From Anastrepha obliqua (lineage: Eukaryota; Arthropoda; Insecta; Diptera; Tephritidae), in the NCBI RefSeq assembly GCF_027943255.1, contig NC_072896.1:3906001-3970000 (forward strand): a stretch of 64,000 nt of DNA. Reading direction: 5' to 3'. Below are positions 11,291 through 22,087 of this stretch, piece after piece. Position 1 is the stretch's first letter. Each line of letters starts with the position of its first letter. Both the position numbers and the translations under genes were made by a program. The notes beneath the pieces were generated by a model. That model had not been told where the DNA came from and made no database searches. It worked only from the letters and a program-made list of their open reading frames with translations.

Positions 11291-13155
11291 ATATCTGCCT
11301 GTTGGAGGTCTCATAATGGTATCAAAGGGATAAACGCTAAGAAAAAACACTTTTTTCATGAATTTATTGTAGCGAAACGGTTCAAGTCAGTTTATTAAAA
11401 GTTGTTACATATTATATTATAAAGTAACATTTCAAGAATATTTGATCAAATTTTCATGTAAAAATATTGCAAAATGAGCGAATGAGAGCACATTTACGTA
11501 GACGTCTTTTCAAAGATACATTTTGCAGTAGTCAGCATATCTCAGCGTAGAATCATCTGAAATCAAAAAAATCGAATAATTTAGTTAAAGTATGAGGTAA
11601 ACTCCCCTCCAACATTTATTTTGACGATTTATTTTCATTTTCAGCCATTTGGTAGTCGTTTGAAGTAAAAAGTGATTTTTGACGAAAAAATGCCGCCATT
11701 TTGTAGGTGTAAAACCACCTTAATATAAAAAAATGGCGAAAAAAAAACGTTGGGGGGAGGTTTTTTATATGTAAAATATGTGTGCAAAATTTCAAAGGAA
11801 AAAAAAGGTTCGAGAAAACCGCGTTTAAAGTTTGTAACGGACTACGCGCGCAACTGCTGCGTCTCGGCAAATGTTTGAGGCGGCTCGGCTTTATGCTCTA
11901 TAACTTAAAAAGTTTTGCTCGGATTGACTTAAAATTTTAACACGGTATTTTTGAAATGTTTTACTACAATAACATGCAAAAAAAAATTGATTTTTATCCC
12001 TTACCCCCCCCCTTAACATTCTATCTGGTTAGTACAATAAAAATTTTCGAACTCATAAAGATGAATTGAAGTTCTCTTTCAAAAACCTGTAAAATATTTT
12101 CCTCTGCCAACCCGCCTAAATATTACTTATGCTTGTATTTTTTGCGAACTTGCCCATAACTCTTTTTATAATCCCATCAGCGTCACTAAACATTTAGTCA
12201 CGGGTCAACTTTTCAAATTACGAATAATAGTTGAGCGAAAACAGATAAGACAAACACAAAATTGAAGACTGCACATAAACCCTAACTACTTCTAAAATTA
12301 CGAACGCAATAAAATAAAAGTAAATGGAAATAACAGCAGATGTCATAACAGGGAATTAAATAGCAAAAAACAAAAAAACCAAAACAAATAAATAAACCAC
12401 AAACTGTAGTAAAGGGTAAAACAACAATAATAATGGTAATGTGCAGGGTGCATGGGTGGCTGGCTGCAAAGGACAAACCGTTTTTAGTTTCCCAGAATAC
12501 AAATGTGTATGGAAGTTCATGAGTAGCATTTGTTGCTGGACGGTGTGGAGTGGTGGCTTGTGGCTAAGAAGATTTCAAAAATGTCTTGACGGTGACTTAT
12601 GGCTTAGGAGCAGCCCACTACTTATAGGGATTTCTATTTCTAACTCATAAAAACATCGATATATATAAGTGGTGAAATTCAGCAGGAGATCTTCTATTTC
12701 TTGCGCTTGTGCATATCTGCAGTATCAGCTAAAACTGAAGCACCATTTACATGGATTTGTAAGCCGCAAATTTTACTACCAAAAGTTGGTATTAGTTAGT
12801 TACTGGCAACCTTTATGGTGAAAATATTTCCACGTGTAACACTAAAAGTTCGTACCGAAACTCTGACGTTGCATCGCTTAGGGATGATAGATTACCAGGT
12901 TTGACCAACCGCAGTAGTGAATAATAAAATGTTTAGAGTAACTTTGGCTGCCCCGCCATAGGGGACGAGGCTGCACGTGGCGTCACACTCGTGTAATCAG
13001 TTGTTCAGTGATTGATTGTTTTTGTTTAACACCAACATAATCTCAGTTTTTTTGTAAACACATCCCAAGTGATGTCAGCCAATCAGCTGATTCTGTCAAA
13101 TTTGCTCAGAACTGAATAATGATAGGTTATTGAGCACAACTTTTCAATTCTTCTT
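11291..13155. other. No recognised gene
   Basis: Contains an 11.6-12.05 kb segment with conspicuous A and G/C homopolymers (A9 near 11740, C9 near 12005) that may be a dispersed repeat, but I could not match it to another copy in the window. The rest is AT-rich and without a domain-bearing frame. Confidence 0.35.
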
Positions 13156-13357
13156 CCCATAGTATTGATGTGAGTTCTCTGCAAAAGATCTTTAATTTTC
13201 AAAACACACGTTCGAATTTTTCGTTATGCTTCTGAAAGTAAATACAGTTGACGTGAACGTCATTGTGTGTTGGCAACCATCCAAGACAACCGCACCCAAA
13301 ATCCTCTGACAACAAGTACGCGTGGAGTATGAAGAGATTGAAACAGTTGCCAGAATT
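13156..13357. repeat. Dispersed repeat, copy 1
   Basis: About 200 bp is shared with 18125-18327 in the same orientation. Both have TATTGATGTGA, ATCTTTAATTTTCAAAACAC, TTCGAATTTT and a highly similar last 60 bp (CGTGGAGTATGAAGA, ATTGAAACAGTTGCCAGAAT). I see no coding potential. Its class is unknown. Confidence 0.7.
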
Positions 13358-13455
13358 TATCTTTTGCGTTAAAAAATTTTATAGAGTAGACTTGTTATAA
13401 AATTTTAAAATCGATGATCATTTAAACTCGAATGTATTTCTTTTTTTTTATTGAT

Positions 13456-14660
13456 TTTGGTCAGTCCATAAGTTCGTGCGTTTCTTAAAGGAGGTGTTAA
13501 AATTAATAAAAACATGTTTAAAGTGTTTATTAATCAATAATATATTTCCCTTCATTATTTACAATGTATTCCCAATGTTTACGCAAATTTTAATTCCCTG
13601 CTCAAAAAATTGTTTGTCCTTGGACCCAAAAAACACTTCGATATCCCTTTTTATAGCTTCTTTTGAGGAGTAGTTCTTGTTACTCACATGGGATTGAAGT
13701 CCACGGAAAAGGTGATAAGGTGCAATATCCGGAGAGTATGGTGGATGCAGCATTAGCCCCCATCCGAGCTCGCTTAGCTTGCCTGATGTTTGCCTTGCGG
13801 TATGAGGTCTTGCGTTGTCGTGGTGAAACAAAACTTTGCGTATATTCACTAAAGACGGTCGATTTTTTTAAGTGCCTCATTCAGGTTTGATAGCTGATGG
13901 GAATAATAATCAGCAGTTATCGTCCGGTTTGATTCCAGAAGTTCATAACAAACAATACCGGCCATATCCCACCAAATAGACAGGAGAATCTTCTTGGGGT
14001 GAAGGCCATCTCTAGGGGTCGGTTCTGGTGTTTCATCTTTATTTAACCATTGGCGTTTGCGAACAGGATTATTGTAAAGGGCCCATTTTTCATCACCAGT
14101 AACGATACGGTTCAAAAATCTTTCATTTTCAAGCCGTTGCATCAGCTGAGAACACACATTCACTCTCTGCTGAAGGTTGGCGACGGAAAGTCTATGCGGA
14201 ACCCGTTTTCCCAGCTTTGAAACCTTTTCCAACTGAACCAGGTGCCTGTGAACTGTTCCATGCGATGAATTTAACCTCTGAGCTATCATATTGACTGTCA
14301 AATTTGGCTCAGCTTCCACGAATTCGAGAAAGGCGTCGGAGTTAAAGACTTCAGTACGACCAGCGCGCGGGGCATCCTCCACGTCGCAGTTACCACTTCG
14401 GAGTTTTGAAAACCACTTTTGCCCAGTCCTTACACTTACGGTATCCTCTCCGTGAACAGTCTTTATTTCTTCAGCAGCAGTTGTTGCATTTTTACCACTT
14501 TTATAAAAAAAAATGCAAAATATGGCTCTTATACGCGTTCGAAGATTCCCTTTTATTTTTTAACAACACGAGCTTCTATCTGCGAATAATTTTTATATGC
14601 AAATATCGTACAAAAGTGAAATTTTGGGTGAAATACGCACGAACTTATGGACTGACCTGA
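13456..14660 (-). mobile_element. mariner (DD34D), near full length, copy 1
   Basis: About 1.2 kb with inverted ends: GGTCAGTCCATAAGTTCG at the left, and its complement CGAACTTATGGACTGACC at the right, followed by TA at 14661-14662. The left target dinucleotide has mutated. It encodes a mariner transposase on the minus strand. A second copy with the same ends lies at 57688-58936. Confidence 0.9.
13560..14505 (-). pseudogene. mariner transposase (copy 1)
   Basis: In order on the minus strand: an HTH-type DNA-binding region (AAEEIKTVHGEDTVSVRTGQ near 14450, MIAQRLNSSHGTVHRHL near 14270), the first catalytic Asp in IVTGDEKWALY (near 14095), the second in HHDNARPHTAR (near 13810) and PPYSPDIAP near 13725. 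The third catalytic Asp, usually two residues after the final AP of that peptide, is absent. The frame goes straight to YHLFRG, a clean two-residue loss. A frameshift in an A/T homopolymer near 13870 separates the two halves. The full family length is about 345 residues. It is inactive as it stands. Confidence 0.85.
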
Positions 14661-15190
14661 TAAGTGAGTGAGTGAAATTATATTTAAATTTTAAATCTGA
14701 GACTTAATTCTAAGACTGGCACATTGAAAATATGAGAGGAATGAAAAATTAACTGCAAGGATACAAATTTACTCATAAAAAGAGGTTGTCTGTAAAGTCG
14801 GTTTACTGACGATAGTTTAACGTGACAACGTCATAAGAAAATACTGATGGAAAGGTTGCAATTTTCAAAACAAAATTTTAATTTTATTTGTTTGATAGAT
14901 ATTTTGTATGGATATAGAGGAGGAGGTAAATGGAATTGCAATGGAATAGGTCAAGTTACATTTACACAAACGTGAAAAATGACGAAACATTTATCAAATT
15001 CATGAAAGATATGTTCAATTTCGATTGTGCATCAGACGTTAATAAGTCAACAACACTAAGAGGCACCATCATCGATTTGCCTTTTTCAAGACACTTTACA
15101 CTCGAAACACTCCCTTTCATTTCCTACTTTTTCTATCATCGTTCTATTCTCAACAGAGAAATGGTTCATTACCATGCACACAGGAAGAAC
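14661..15190. other. No recognised gene
   Basis: Includes a moderately GC-balanced block at 14765-14860 (GGTTGTCTGTAAAGTCGG and following) that looks like a repeat end, but I find no partner in the window. Confidence 0.3.
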
Positions 15191-15356
15191 GCATATGCAA
15201 ATACAAGTATGTGAATTTATATACCTACATATGCGCATATACATACATATACATATATGCTCACTCAAGTAGGACAGAGCCAGATGTCGAACGTTGCCGA
15301 ACGCGGGGGCCGATTGTGCTCTTTGTCGTTCGTTCCGCGCTCTCGCTTGCAGTTCA
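15191..15356. repeat. Direct repeat pair, unit 1
   Basis: About 165 bp, from GCATATGCAAATACAAGTATG to CTCGCTTGCAGTTCA. It is repeated in direct orientation at 15680-15837, 488 bp away, with small indels. It contains a palindromic CATATGCGCATATACATACATA block and a GTCGTTCGTTCCGCGCT block. It could be the ends of an LTR remnant or a local duplication. Confidence 0.75.
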
Positions 15357-15679
15357 AGCACCTTAGCTTACATTTGCTTGCGTACGGAATAGATTTGTAT
15401 ATTTGATATGTCCATATGATTTGTATGCATCTTTACATATAGATTTGTTCTTTTTGAAAATTGCGCGAAATTGTATATGTACATATATGCATGTTTATAT
15501 ACATATATTAGTATACAACATATCTTATAAGGTATATGGTAAATATTACCATACATTTTTTCCTTCATATATAATAAAAAAATTAATAATAATAACATTA
15601 AAACAACAGGCATTATTAACAAACTTGGTTTTATTTTAAATTCTTCAAGTAAATCAAATTAATAATAATCAATAAGAAG

Positions 15680-15837
15680 GCATATGCAAATACAAATATG
15701 TGAATTTATATATGTACATATGCGCATATACATACATATATAGGCTCACTTAAGTAGGAGAGAGCAAGATGTCGAACGTTGCCGTTCGTTTGCTTTGTTT
15801 GCTTTGTCGTTCGTTCCGCGCTTTCGCTTGCAGTTCA
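15680..15837. repeat. Direct repeat pair, unit 2
   Basis: The second copy of the 15191-15356 unit. Here TTGCCGTTCGTTTGC replaces the GC-rich GAACGCGGGGGCC segment. It is immediately followed by the short tandem array at 15841-15910. Confidence 0.75.
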
Positions 15838-15840
15838 TTC

Positions 15841-15910
15841 AAAGTAACGGCAATGAGCAAGGTAACGACACATGAGCAAGGTAACGCAAATGAGCAAGGT
15901 AACGACACAT
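15841..15910. repeat. 18-19 bp tandem repeat
   Basis: ATGAGCAAGGTAACG occurs three times, starting at 15853, 15872 and 15890, joined by 3-4 bp spacers (ACAC, CAA). A partial unit lies upstream. No function is evident. Confidence 0.9.
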
Positions 15911-16950
15911 TTTTTCGTGCGTGCTGTCGAATTATAAGACGTTATCACGTCAAAACATTTTAAAATAATTACGCATTTACATAAATTTTTTATATTCTTC
16001 TTCTTCTTTGTTATGTAATGGCTTCTCTAACATGCATTTGCGAAAAATCCTGCCAACGAATAGCGTTACAGCTGTACCGCTTTAGTTTTTTCCCAAATAC
16101 CACTTTTTATTTATAAAAGGCTGGATTCTAAAAGCTTCAGATAAGCAAAATTAGTACATAATAATATTAAATAACGTAATTTTCACAAAAAAAAATACAA
16201 TTTTAATAAAATTTAGTATTTACAAAAAATTACTAAAGCATTATTTCAGTTCGGGCCACTACTGCATAAAGGCTACTCATCGCGAAAGCACAGCTACATT
16301 CATCCACACATACACACAGACACATTTGTATTTTTCGCAATTTTATTTTGGACAATTTTCGTTTACTTTCATCGAACTAACAAATGCTAATTCCCAACAG
16401 AGCTGCATGTGCTCCAGCAGCACACATCCTCGGCCACACAAACAACAGTGTATGAATTTACAGTTAGGTTGGTTGACCTGACGGTCTAACAGAAACAGTT
16501 GACCAGCCAATGCTCTGAGGCCACCAAGTGAACCAGCAAAACAGCTATCCAATGAACTCAAGCGGCGCTAAAGTGATCTACTGGTGGCACATTTGTAAAC
16601 AACATTAAGAAGCGTCTGAAAGTTGGCAATGCCACACAAAAGAATGGTAATTTTCTAAGAAATGTATGTACAAGAAGGTATGAGCATTAAGCCGGGTCAA
16701 TATGAGAAACAGGTTAGGAAAGAAAACGTCCTTTATTTGAAAGCTTATGTGAAGAGTATATAAAAAATAATTATTTTGGCATAATCTCTTAATTTTTTTT
16801 TTGGGCTGCAACAAAAAATTAACAATTATTTAAGTGCTAAGAACTATAATTAGGTCAGAAACTTTTAAAAAGCAAGATTTTTTTTAATATTTCGGAATCT
16901 TAATTTTTGGGGGAAAAAACTGTACTTAGCTGATACAACTCGGAGTAGTA
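15911..16950. other. No recognised gene
   Basis: AT-rich with a more balanced patch at 16250-16580. No domain-bearing frame is seen. Confidence 0.4.
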
Positions 16951-17770
16951 AAGGGTGGTAAAGTTTTAAGGCTCGGTGTTAATTTTGTATATAGTACAAT
17001 TTTTTTAAGAAATTATTATCATTTCTCTTTATTATGATAATATTGGTATAACTTTAATTATCTCATCCTTTAGCTCTTGAATTGTTGCTGGCTTATCGAC
17101 GTACACCTTTTCTTTCAAATAACCCCAAAGAAAAGAAAGAAGTCCGACGGTGTCAAATCATATAATCTTCGCGGCCAATTTACAACGCCGTGACGTGAGA
17201 TTATTCGGCTATCAAATTTTTCGGGCAAAAGAGCCATTGTTTCGTTAGCTGTGTGACAAGTGGCACCGTCCTGTTGAAACCACATATCGTCCACATCCAT
17301 ATCTTCCAATTCGGGCCATAAAAAGATCGTTATCATTCACAGTAACTTTCTGACGGGCCTCATTTTAGAAAAAATACGGCCCAATGATGCCGCTGGCCCA
17401 TAACCCGCAGCAAACAGTCACTCTTTGTGGGTACATTGGTTTTTCGGCAATCACTCTTGGATTATCATTCGCACAAATGCGGCAATTCTGCTTATTGACG
17501 GATCCACTGAGGTGAAAATGTGTCTCATCACTGTAGATGATTTTCTTCGAAATTCGAACGCCCGTTTTCATAATAAGCCTGAATAACTTTAACGCCTTTC
17601 TCGATTGTGTATCTTTCCATGTTCGACTTTTTTCTTTTTTTTTTAATATCTTTCCATGGTTCAAATTGAATTAGACTGAAATTGGAAAATGTCAAATGAA
17701 ATGCAGAAAAGAACTTGAGGTTTAGGTGTGGTTTACATTCAACATCGGCCCTTGAAGTTTAACCACCCTT
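16951..17770 (-). mobile_element. DD41D mariner, internally deleted, TA-flanked
   Basis: An 820 bp element between TA (16949-16950) and TA (17771-17772). The ends are AAGGGTGGTAAAGTTTTAAG and, on the other strand, AAGGGTGGTTAAACTTCAAG. The transposase remnant on the minus strand has 41 residues between the second and third Asp, the DD41D spacing of the 'rosa' group. About 130 residues are missing between the N-terminus and the catalytic core, so it is a non-autonomous deletion derivative. Confidence 0.85.
17042..17620 (-). pseudogene. DD41D mariner transposase, internally deleted
   Basis: It starts with an ATG at 17620 and reads MERYTIEKGVKVIQAYYENG (an N-terminal helix). It then jumps at about 17550 into KKIIYSDETHFHLSG, the first catalytic Asp segment. 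The second Asp is in MWFQQDGATCH (near 17275) and the third in DLTPSDFFL (near 17150). Frame changes occur at the deletion point, near 17350 and near 17125. The last frame ends at a stop at 17042-17044. The DNA-binding region is lost, so any protein would not be a working transposase. Confidence 0.8.
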
Positions 17771-18124
17771 TATAAGACCTCAGAGGCAAATGTACTAAGC
17801 ATCGAGCTCTTTACAACTATATAATTATCTATATCGCTTTTAAAAACCGGTAGTGCCAAGACTGCAGGAGTAGTTAAGGTAACCAAGGTTTTTAAGGTAA
17901 CCAAACAAACTTTGTTTTTGGCTTATGAATACTCTTCACGTAAACTTCCAAAGAAGGAGTGGTTTCTTTCTACATTTTTTGAGCCCACTCTAATGTACAT
18001 AAAAGGCTATAAAATATGTGCCTAAATATATTTAAAGTCATTGTAAAAGACCTTCCTTGAAAAAATCACTTATTTTTGTTCTGCAAAACTTCTGACGGGG
18101 TATAATTTTGCCCCCTCTTAGCAA
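17771..18124. other. Spacer with mariner scrap
   Basis: Mostly non-coding. At 18098-18130 the minus strand reads HGDC and EGAKL, resembling the C-terminal HGDYFEG peptide of the 20.7 kb mariner family, but the match is too short to be sure. Confidence 0.3.
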
Positions 18125-18327
18125 TCCCCATGGTATTGATGTGAATCCTCTGATCTTTTGCTATAATAATGAAAGAGAGAAATATCTTTAATTTTCAAAA
18201 CACTCGTTCGAATTTTATGCTTCACGTTAACTATTGTGTTGTGGCTACCATCTAAGACAATCATACCTAAATCCTCCGACAACAAGTAAGCGTGGAGTAT
18301 GAAGATATTGAAACAGTTGCCAGAATA
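18125..18327. repeat. Dispersed repeat, copy 2
   Basis: The partner of 13156-13357. It has an extra 30 bp near 18150 and loses about 25 bp near 18220. The two copies are 5 kb apart and similarly oriented. Confidence 0.7.
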
Positions 18328-19482
18328 TTACTCGTTATGCGTCCGGGATCACGGCAGGGGACCACGTTTCTAATCTTGCTGATGCTATCTACCCATGTCC
18401 CCGGATAAGTTGCTTCAGTTCAGATTTCTTACTTTTACATAAAATCTAGGTACTACTCGAAAGCACCAGGCGACCTCGCCATCAAAATAACTACTACAAA
18501 ATCTGTGAGATACTCTAAGCTGCTCGCTGTTAGACATTAAACACTAACGTGAGGAAGACAGTCCTTGGCGCATGCCTCTCGACTTTGGAATTCTCTTTCC
18601 CAAAATTTAGTATCTATAAGTGGCATGATCCCATTTACACTTGAACTTCAGAGATATAGTGGTAACGTCTGCTAACTAATTCATAAGTAATTCTTTCTCG
18701 TTGTAACACGTTCGCAGACACTAAAAATTCCAAGGAGCTGCAAAAATAGACAGGCAATTATTTTTGAAACTAGTTGTAATATCCAAAATCTGATTATACA
18801 TATATTATTAGAGAAGTCAGAACATCGTATTATAACTGTTATATGAAAGTACTTAATGAATCAATTGTTCATTACTTTGAAATGTATATTAATTACAAAA
18901 ACTTAAAGTTACGTGAAATTAAATGAACAAAACTTGGCTTTAAAATTTGAATGCTAATATATAACATTCACGTCCGCGAACGAGTTAATTCGATTTGTTT
19001 TCTCTGTAATTTAAAATATTTATTTAAATTTTATCATGAAAATTGGAATCCGTTGTAAATAGCACTAATCATTGTAAGGTTTACCCTGTGATAGGATTGA
19101 GCCACTAAACAAATAAACTCAAAAACACAATTCCTTAACAAATATCTTTCAAAGCTTCCTCTGCCTTAAACTCTTCCTATAAAAATGACACTCCAAATTA
19201 ATTGAATTAAATTTTACTTCGTAGCAAAACTATCACACTGTGCCTTCACACTGACCTCCTATCGGGTTAGAGACGAGCCACAAAATACGGCCTGGCGTCG
19301 AGTCGTTCAACGTTCGATGTTGTGGTTGCCGTACCGCAGATCGGCGCAGAGCAACGCAGCGCACCGCAACGATAGAGTGCCGCAACGTGCGTTTTGAATT
19401 CGTATGTGCAACGAATGCTAATGCAGATTTCAATCGGCCTCCCCAATGTTTGCTCAACGGATAAACAATCAACAGCACTTAC
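18328..19482. other. No recognised gene; GC-rich patch at 19.26-19.42 kb
   Basis: AT-rich to 19220. A GC-balanced stretch (19256-19430) follows, which would be the start of the intron if the candidate exon at 19483-19553 is real. Confidence 0.35.
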
Positions 19483-19553
19483 CGGCAGCTGTTGCCACTA
19501 AACTGAGTTTTTAGGGACCGCCACAGTGCATCGACTTCTTCTGTTTTGGTCAT
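19483..19553 (-). CDS. Candidate host 5' coding exon
   Basis: On the minus strand an ATG at 19553 in a favourable fly context (ATCAAATGACC) starts 23 codons plus two bases. The peptide begins MTKTEEVDALWRSLKTQF and the exon ends in GGCAACAGCTGCCG, directly followed by a consensus donor GTAAGTG. An in-frame TAG lies 36 bp before the ATG, as expected for a start. Nothing in it resembles the TEs of the window. I do not recognise the protein and no downstream exon can be assigned; the intron would run left through the mariner-rich region. A chance ATG before a chance donor is the alternative. Confidence 0.4.
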
Positions 19554-20639
19554 TTGATGGATGGTCTTTTGACTGGCTCGCCTATTTGACTATTATGAAT
19601 GGATGTATGTGGATTTTTATTGTCATTTGAAATGAAAAGTGTGTGTGTTTTTGAAATTGTATTATTTCTTGCATTTGAGTATTTGGCACATAGGCCTGCA
19701 TGAGTCCAAAAGCATTTTTATACTTTGTGTTGAGTTTTATTATCATTCGAAATTTCGTTCGTTTCATATTTGCTTTCTTGATATTAGTTGAGCTCGCTGT
19801 TGTTTACTACTAGTAGGGTTTGAGAAAAATAAAATGTGCTTGTCCTCGGATCAAAAGAGCAGATATTAACACGATTTTACCGCGAAAATAATGGATTTGT
19901 TTTTCCCCAAACTAATATTTAAATAAAAAATCTCACCAAAGATTATAAAAAATTATGAAAATAAATATCGGCCTGCTCTATTGTGTACAAAGAGAGACAT
20001 TACAAGAAAATTTCCAAAATATAAAACCAGTTTAAACTACGTAAATGCTTGCAAGATTTGCCGAAAAAAAGAAAAAAAACAACAGAAAAGGAAGAACCAG
20101 ATGAAATTTGCTTGCCTTGCCAAGTCAACAGAATTGTGATAACAAAAATGCGGACATTAAAAGAAGACACATCCAAAACACCAAAAAAAAAATTACAATT
20201 GTGTTGCAGCTACAATTTTTTCATATCTTTCTCGTTTCCGCTGAGCATTCGCATGATAAATGATGAAACGCTTAGCTGCAACATTACAAGCAGAGCTCAG
20301 TTATCAAAAACAGAAAGGATACATCAAAAGTGAAAGGAGTAACTTGAGCTTTGCAAAAAACGAGCGGAATTACAAGTTTTACAGTAGTACTTATTTTTAG
20401 GTACAGTAAACCATAGAAACCGGAATTTTTTTTCTAATCGCAGTTTATCTTATTTTGTACCGAAATTCTCTTCAAAAATTTATAAGTTTATAAATATTAA
20501 TTTAGGCTGATGTGTTGGCAAGTGTTAATGAAAATGTTATTGCTCGAGTCCCTAGAAAGTAGAAAATATCGGCACCGCGTTGATTCCGGCGCTTACTATG
20601 CATAATGCAAGTTCCCATAAGGTACGTAAAAGTTTTATA
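19554..20639. other. No recognised gene
   Basis: Would contain the 5' untranslated region or promoter of the candidate exon at 19.5 kb. The plus strand has a Lys-rich 94-codon frame at 20049-20333 with no recognisable domain. Confidence 0.35.
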
Positions 20640-21630
20640 AAGGTAGTAGGAATGTCTTTACTATACTCGGTTGAATTTTGCCCCCTTCAAAGTAATCCCC
20701 ATGAGATATTATCACAAGTGCATAACGTTTTTTCCAATATAGGAAGCACTTCAAAAAATCATTTTTTTATCTTGTTCCACTCCTCCTTCGATGCCGTCTT
20801 TATCTCGCCAATCGTACCGTAGCGTCGTCGTTTCATGGGCCTCTTCAGTTTCGGGAAGAAGAAAAAGTCACAGGGGGCCAGATCTGGGGAATATGGTGGC
20901 TGTGGCATCATTAGTGTGTTGTTTTTCGCCAAAAAGTCGCGCACAAGCAACGATGTGTGAGCAGGGGCGTTACCGTGATGCAAGAGCCAATTTTTGTTCC
21001 TCCACAAATCCGGGCGTTTCTGTCGGATTGCTTCGCGCAAATTGCGCATAACTTGCAAAACTTTTACATTCGACCGAACTTGCCGCGCTTTTTTCGGTCT
21101 TTGTTCGTGCGGCAGCTTCCATTGAGATGATTGAGCTTTGGTTTCCACGTCATAACCATAAACCTACGATTCGTCACCAGTTATGACCTTCTGAAGCAAA
21201 TTTGGGTCGTCGCGGACAGAGGAGTTCAACATCTCATTAGCAATGGTCATGCGATGCTGCTTTTGGTCGAAATTAAGCAGTTTTGGTACGAATTTTGCGG
21301 CGACCCGTCTCATGCCCAAATCATTGAAAAAAATGATATAATGGCACGAGCCAGTCGATATGTTTAGGTCCTCAGCAACTTCTCTAACGGTAATTCGATG
21401 ATTGGCCAATACCATTTTCTTCACTTCATCAATTGTTTCGTCTGTTATTGAAGTGCTCGGGCGCCCGGCACGCTTTCGTTCACATCTTCTCGGTCTTCTG
21501 AGACCATTTTGTACCACCGAAAAAGGATGCTTTGGTCCAAAGAGGGTTTCTCCGTATGACACAGTCGGAATGCATCCGTGCACTTAATTTCGCTTTTCAC
21601 ACACAATTTGATACAGGTTCTTTGATCCAT
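20640..21630 (-). pseudogene. mariner transposase, second family
   Basis: The N-terminus MDQRTCIKLCVKSEIKCTDA starts at an ATG at 21628-21630. It passes through DETIDEVKKMVLANHRITVR and LNISTGSCH (helix-turn-helix), then RRVAAKFVPKLLN, to the first catalytic Asp in VITGDES. The next codon is a stop where relatives have Trp (TGG to TAG). It resumes at VETKAQSSQWKLP. About 30 residues around the FFDCRGVVHHE segment are deleted near 21060. The second catalytic Asp is changed: HHGNAPAHT instead of HHDNAPAHT. The third is kept in PYSPDLAPCDFF. Several frameshifts add to this. It is inactive for multiple reasons. Confidence 0.85.
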
Positions 21631-21819
21631 TTTTTTGAATAGGTAAAAATCAAAGACGAGCCGAAACACGCGCAAGCAAAGCAGCTGTCAGCAATTAACT
21701 AAACATTCAAAATGGCCGAACTCGTCGGCATGAGTAAAAGACATGAGTATCAGAATATCGCCACAAAAAAATCAAAATTCGAGTATTCAAAATTCGCGAT
21801 ACTTTTTGAACACACTTCG
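20640..21819 (-). mobile_element. mariner (DD34D, second family), left end lost
   Basis: The right end (minus-strand 5' end) is intact: CGAAGTGTGTTCAAAAAGTA in reverse orientation ends at 21819, next to TA. At the left I see no matching terminal repeat, so that end is truncated. It encodes the common insect mariner family whose C-terminus reads HGDYFEGGKI. The deletion derivative at 51.1 kb encodes a related transposase. Confidence 0.8.
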
Positions 21820-22087
21820 TATACAGAAATTTGTGTAACCGTTTCCGATTGCTGAGTGCTAAGTGCAGAGTGATTGGAAGAAATATACTAAAAAATGACA
21901 GGCTCATAACTCGGATCCTTTTTCGACCACTTATGCAAATCAGTCCGATTTGTAATGACCGGCAAAAATGTTTCCTTCTTCAACTTCAGACTTGTACTTT
22001 TTAAGCTTTTTATAGAACTAACCTGTGAAGTCATAAATGTTTACGTTGAAGTGTCCTTCCTTTTTATATAACGAATTGGCGAAATTT
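21820..22087. other. Spacer, no gene
   Basis: Nothing recognised between the mariner end and the LINE fragment. Confidence 0.4.

Noticed and set aside
11600..12050. A repeat or element end with A9 and C9 runs
   Set aside because: It looks repeat-like, but no second copy, inverted ends or target duplication could be found in the window.
20049..20333. Lys-rich 94-codon plus-strand protein
   Set aside because: The composition follows the A-rich DNA. There is no domain and no splice or start signal beyond chance.
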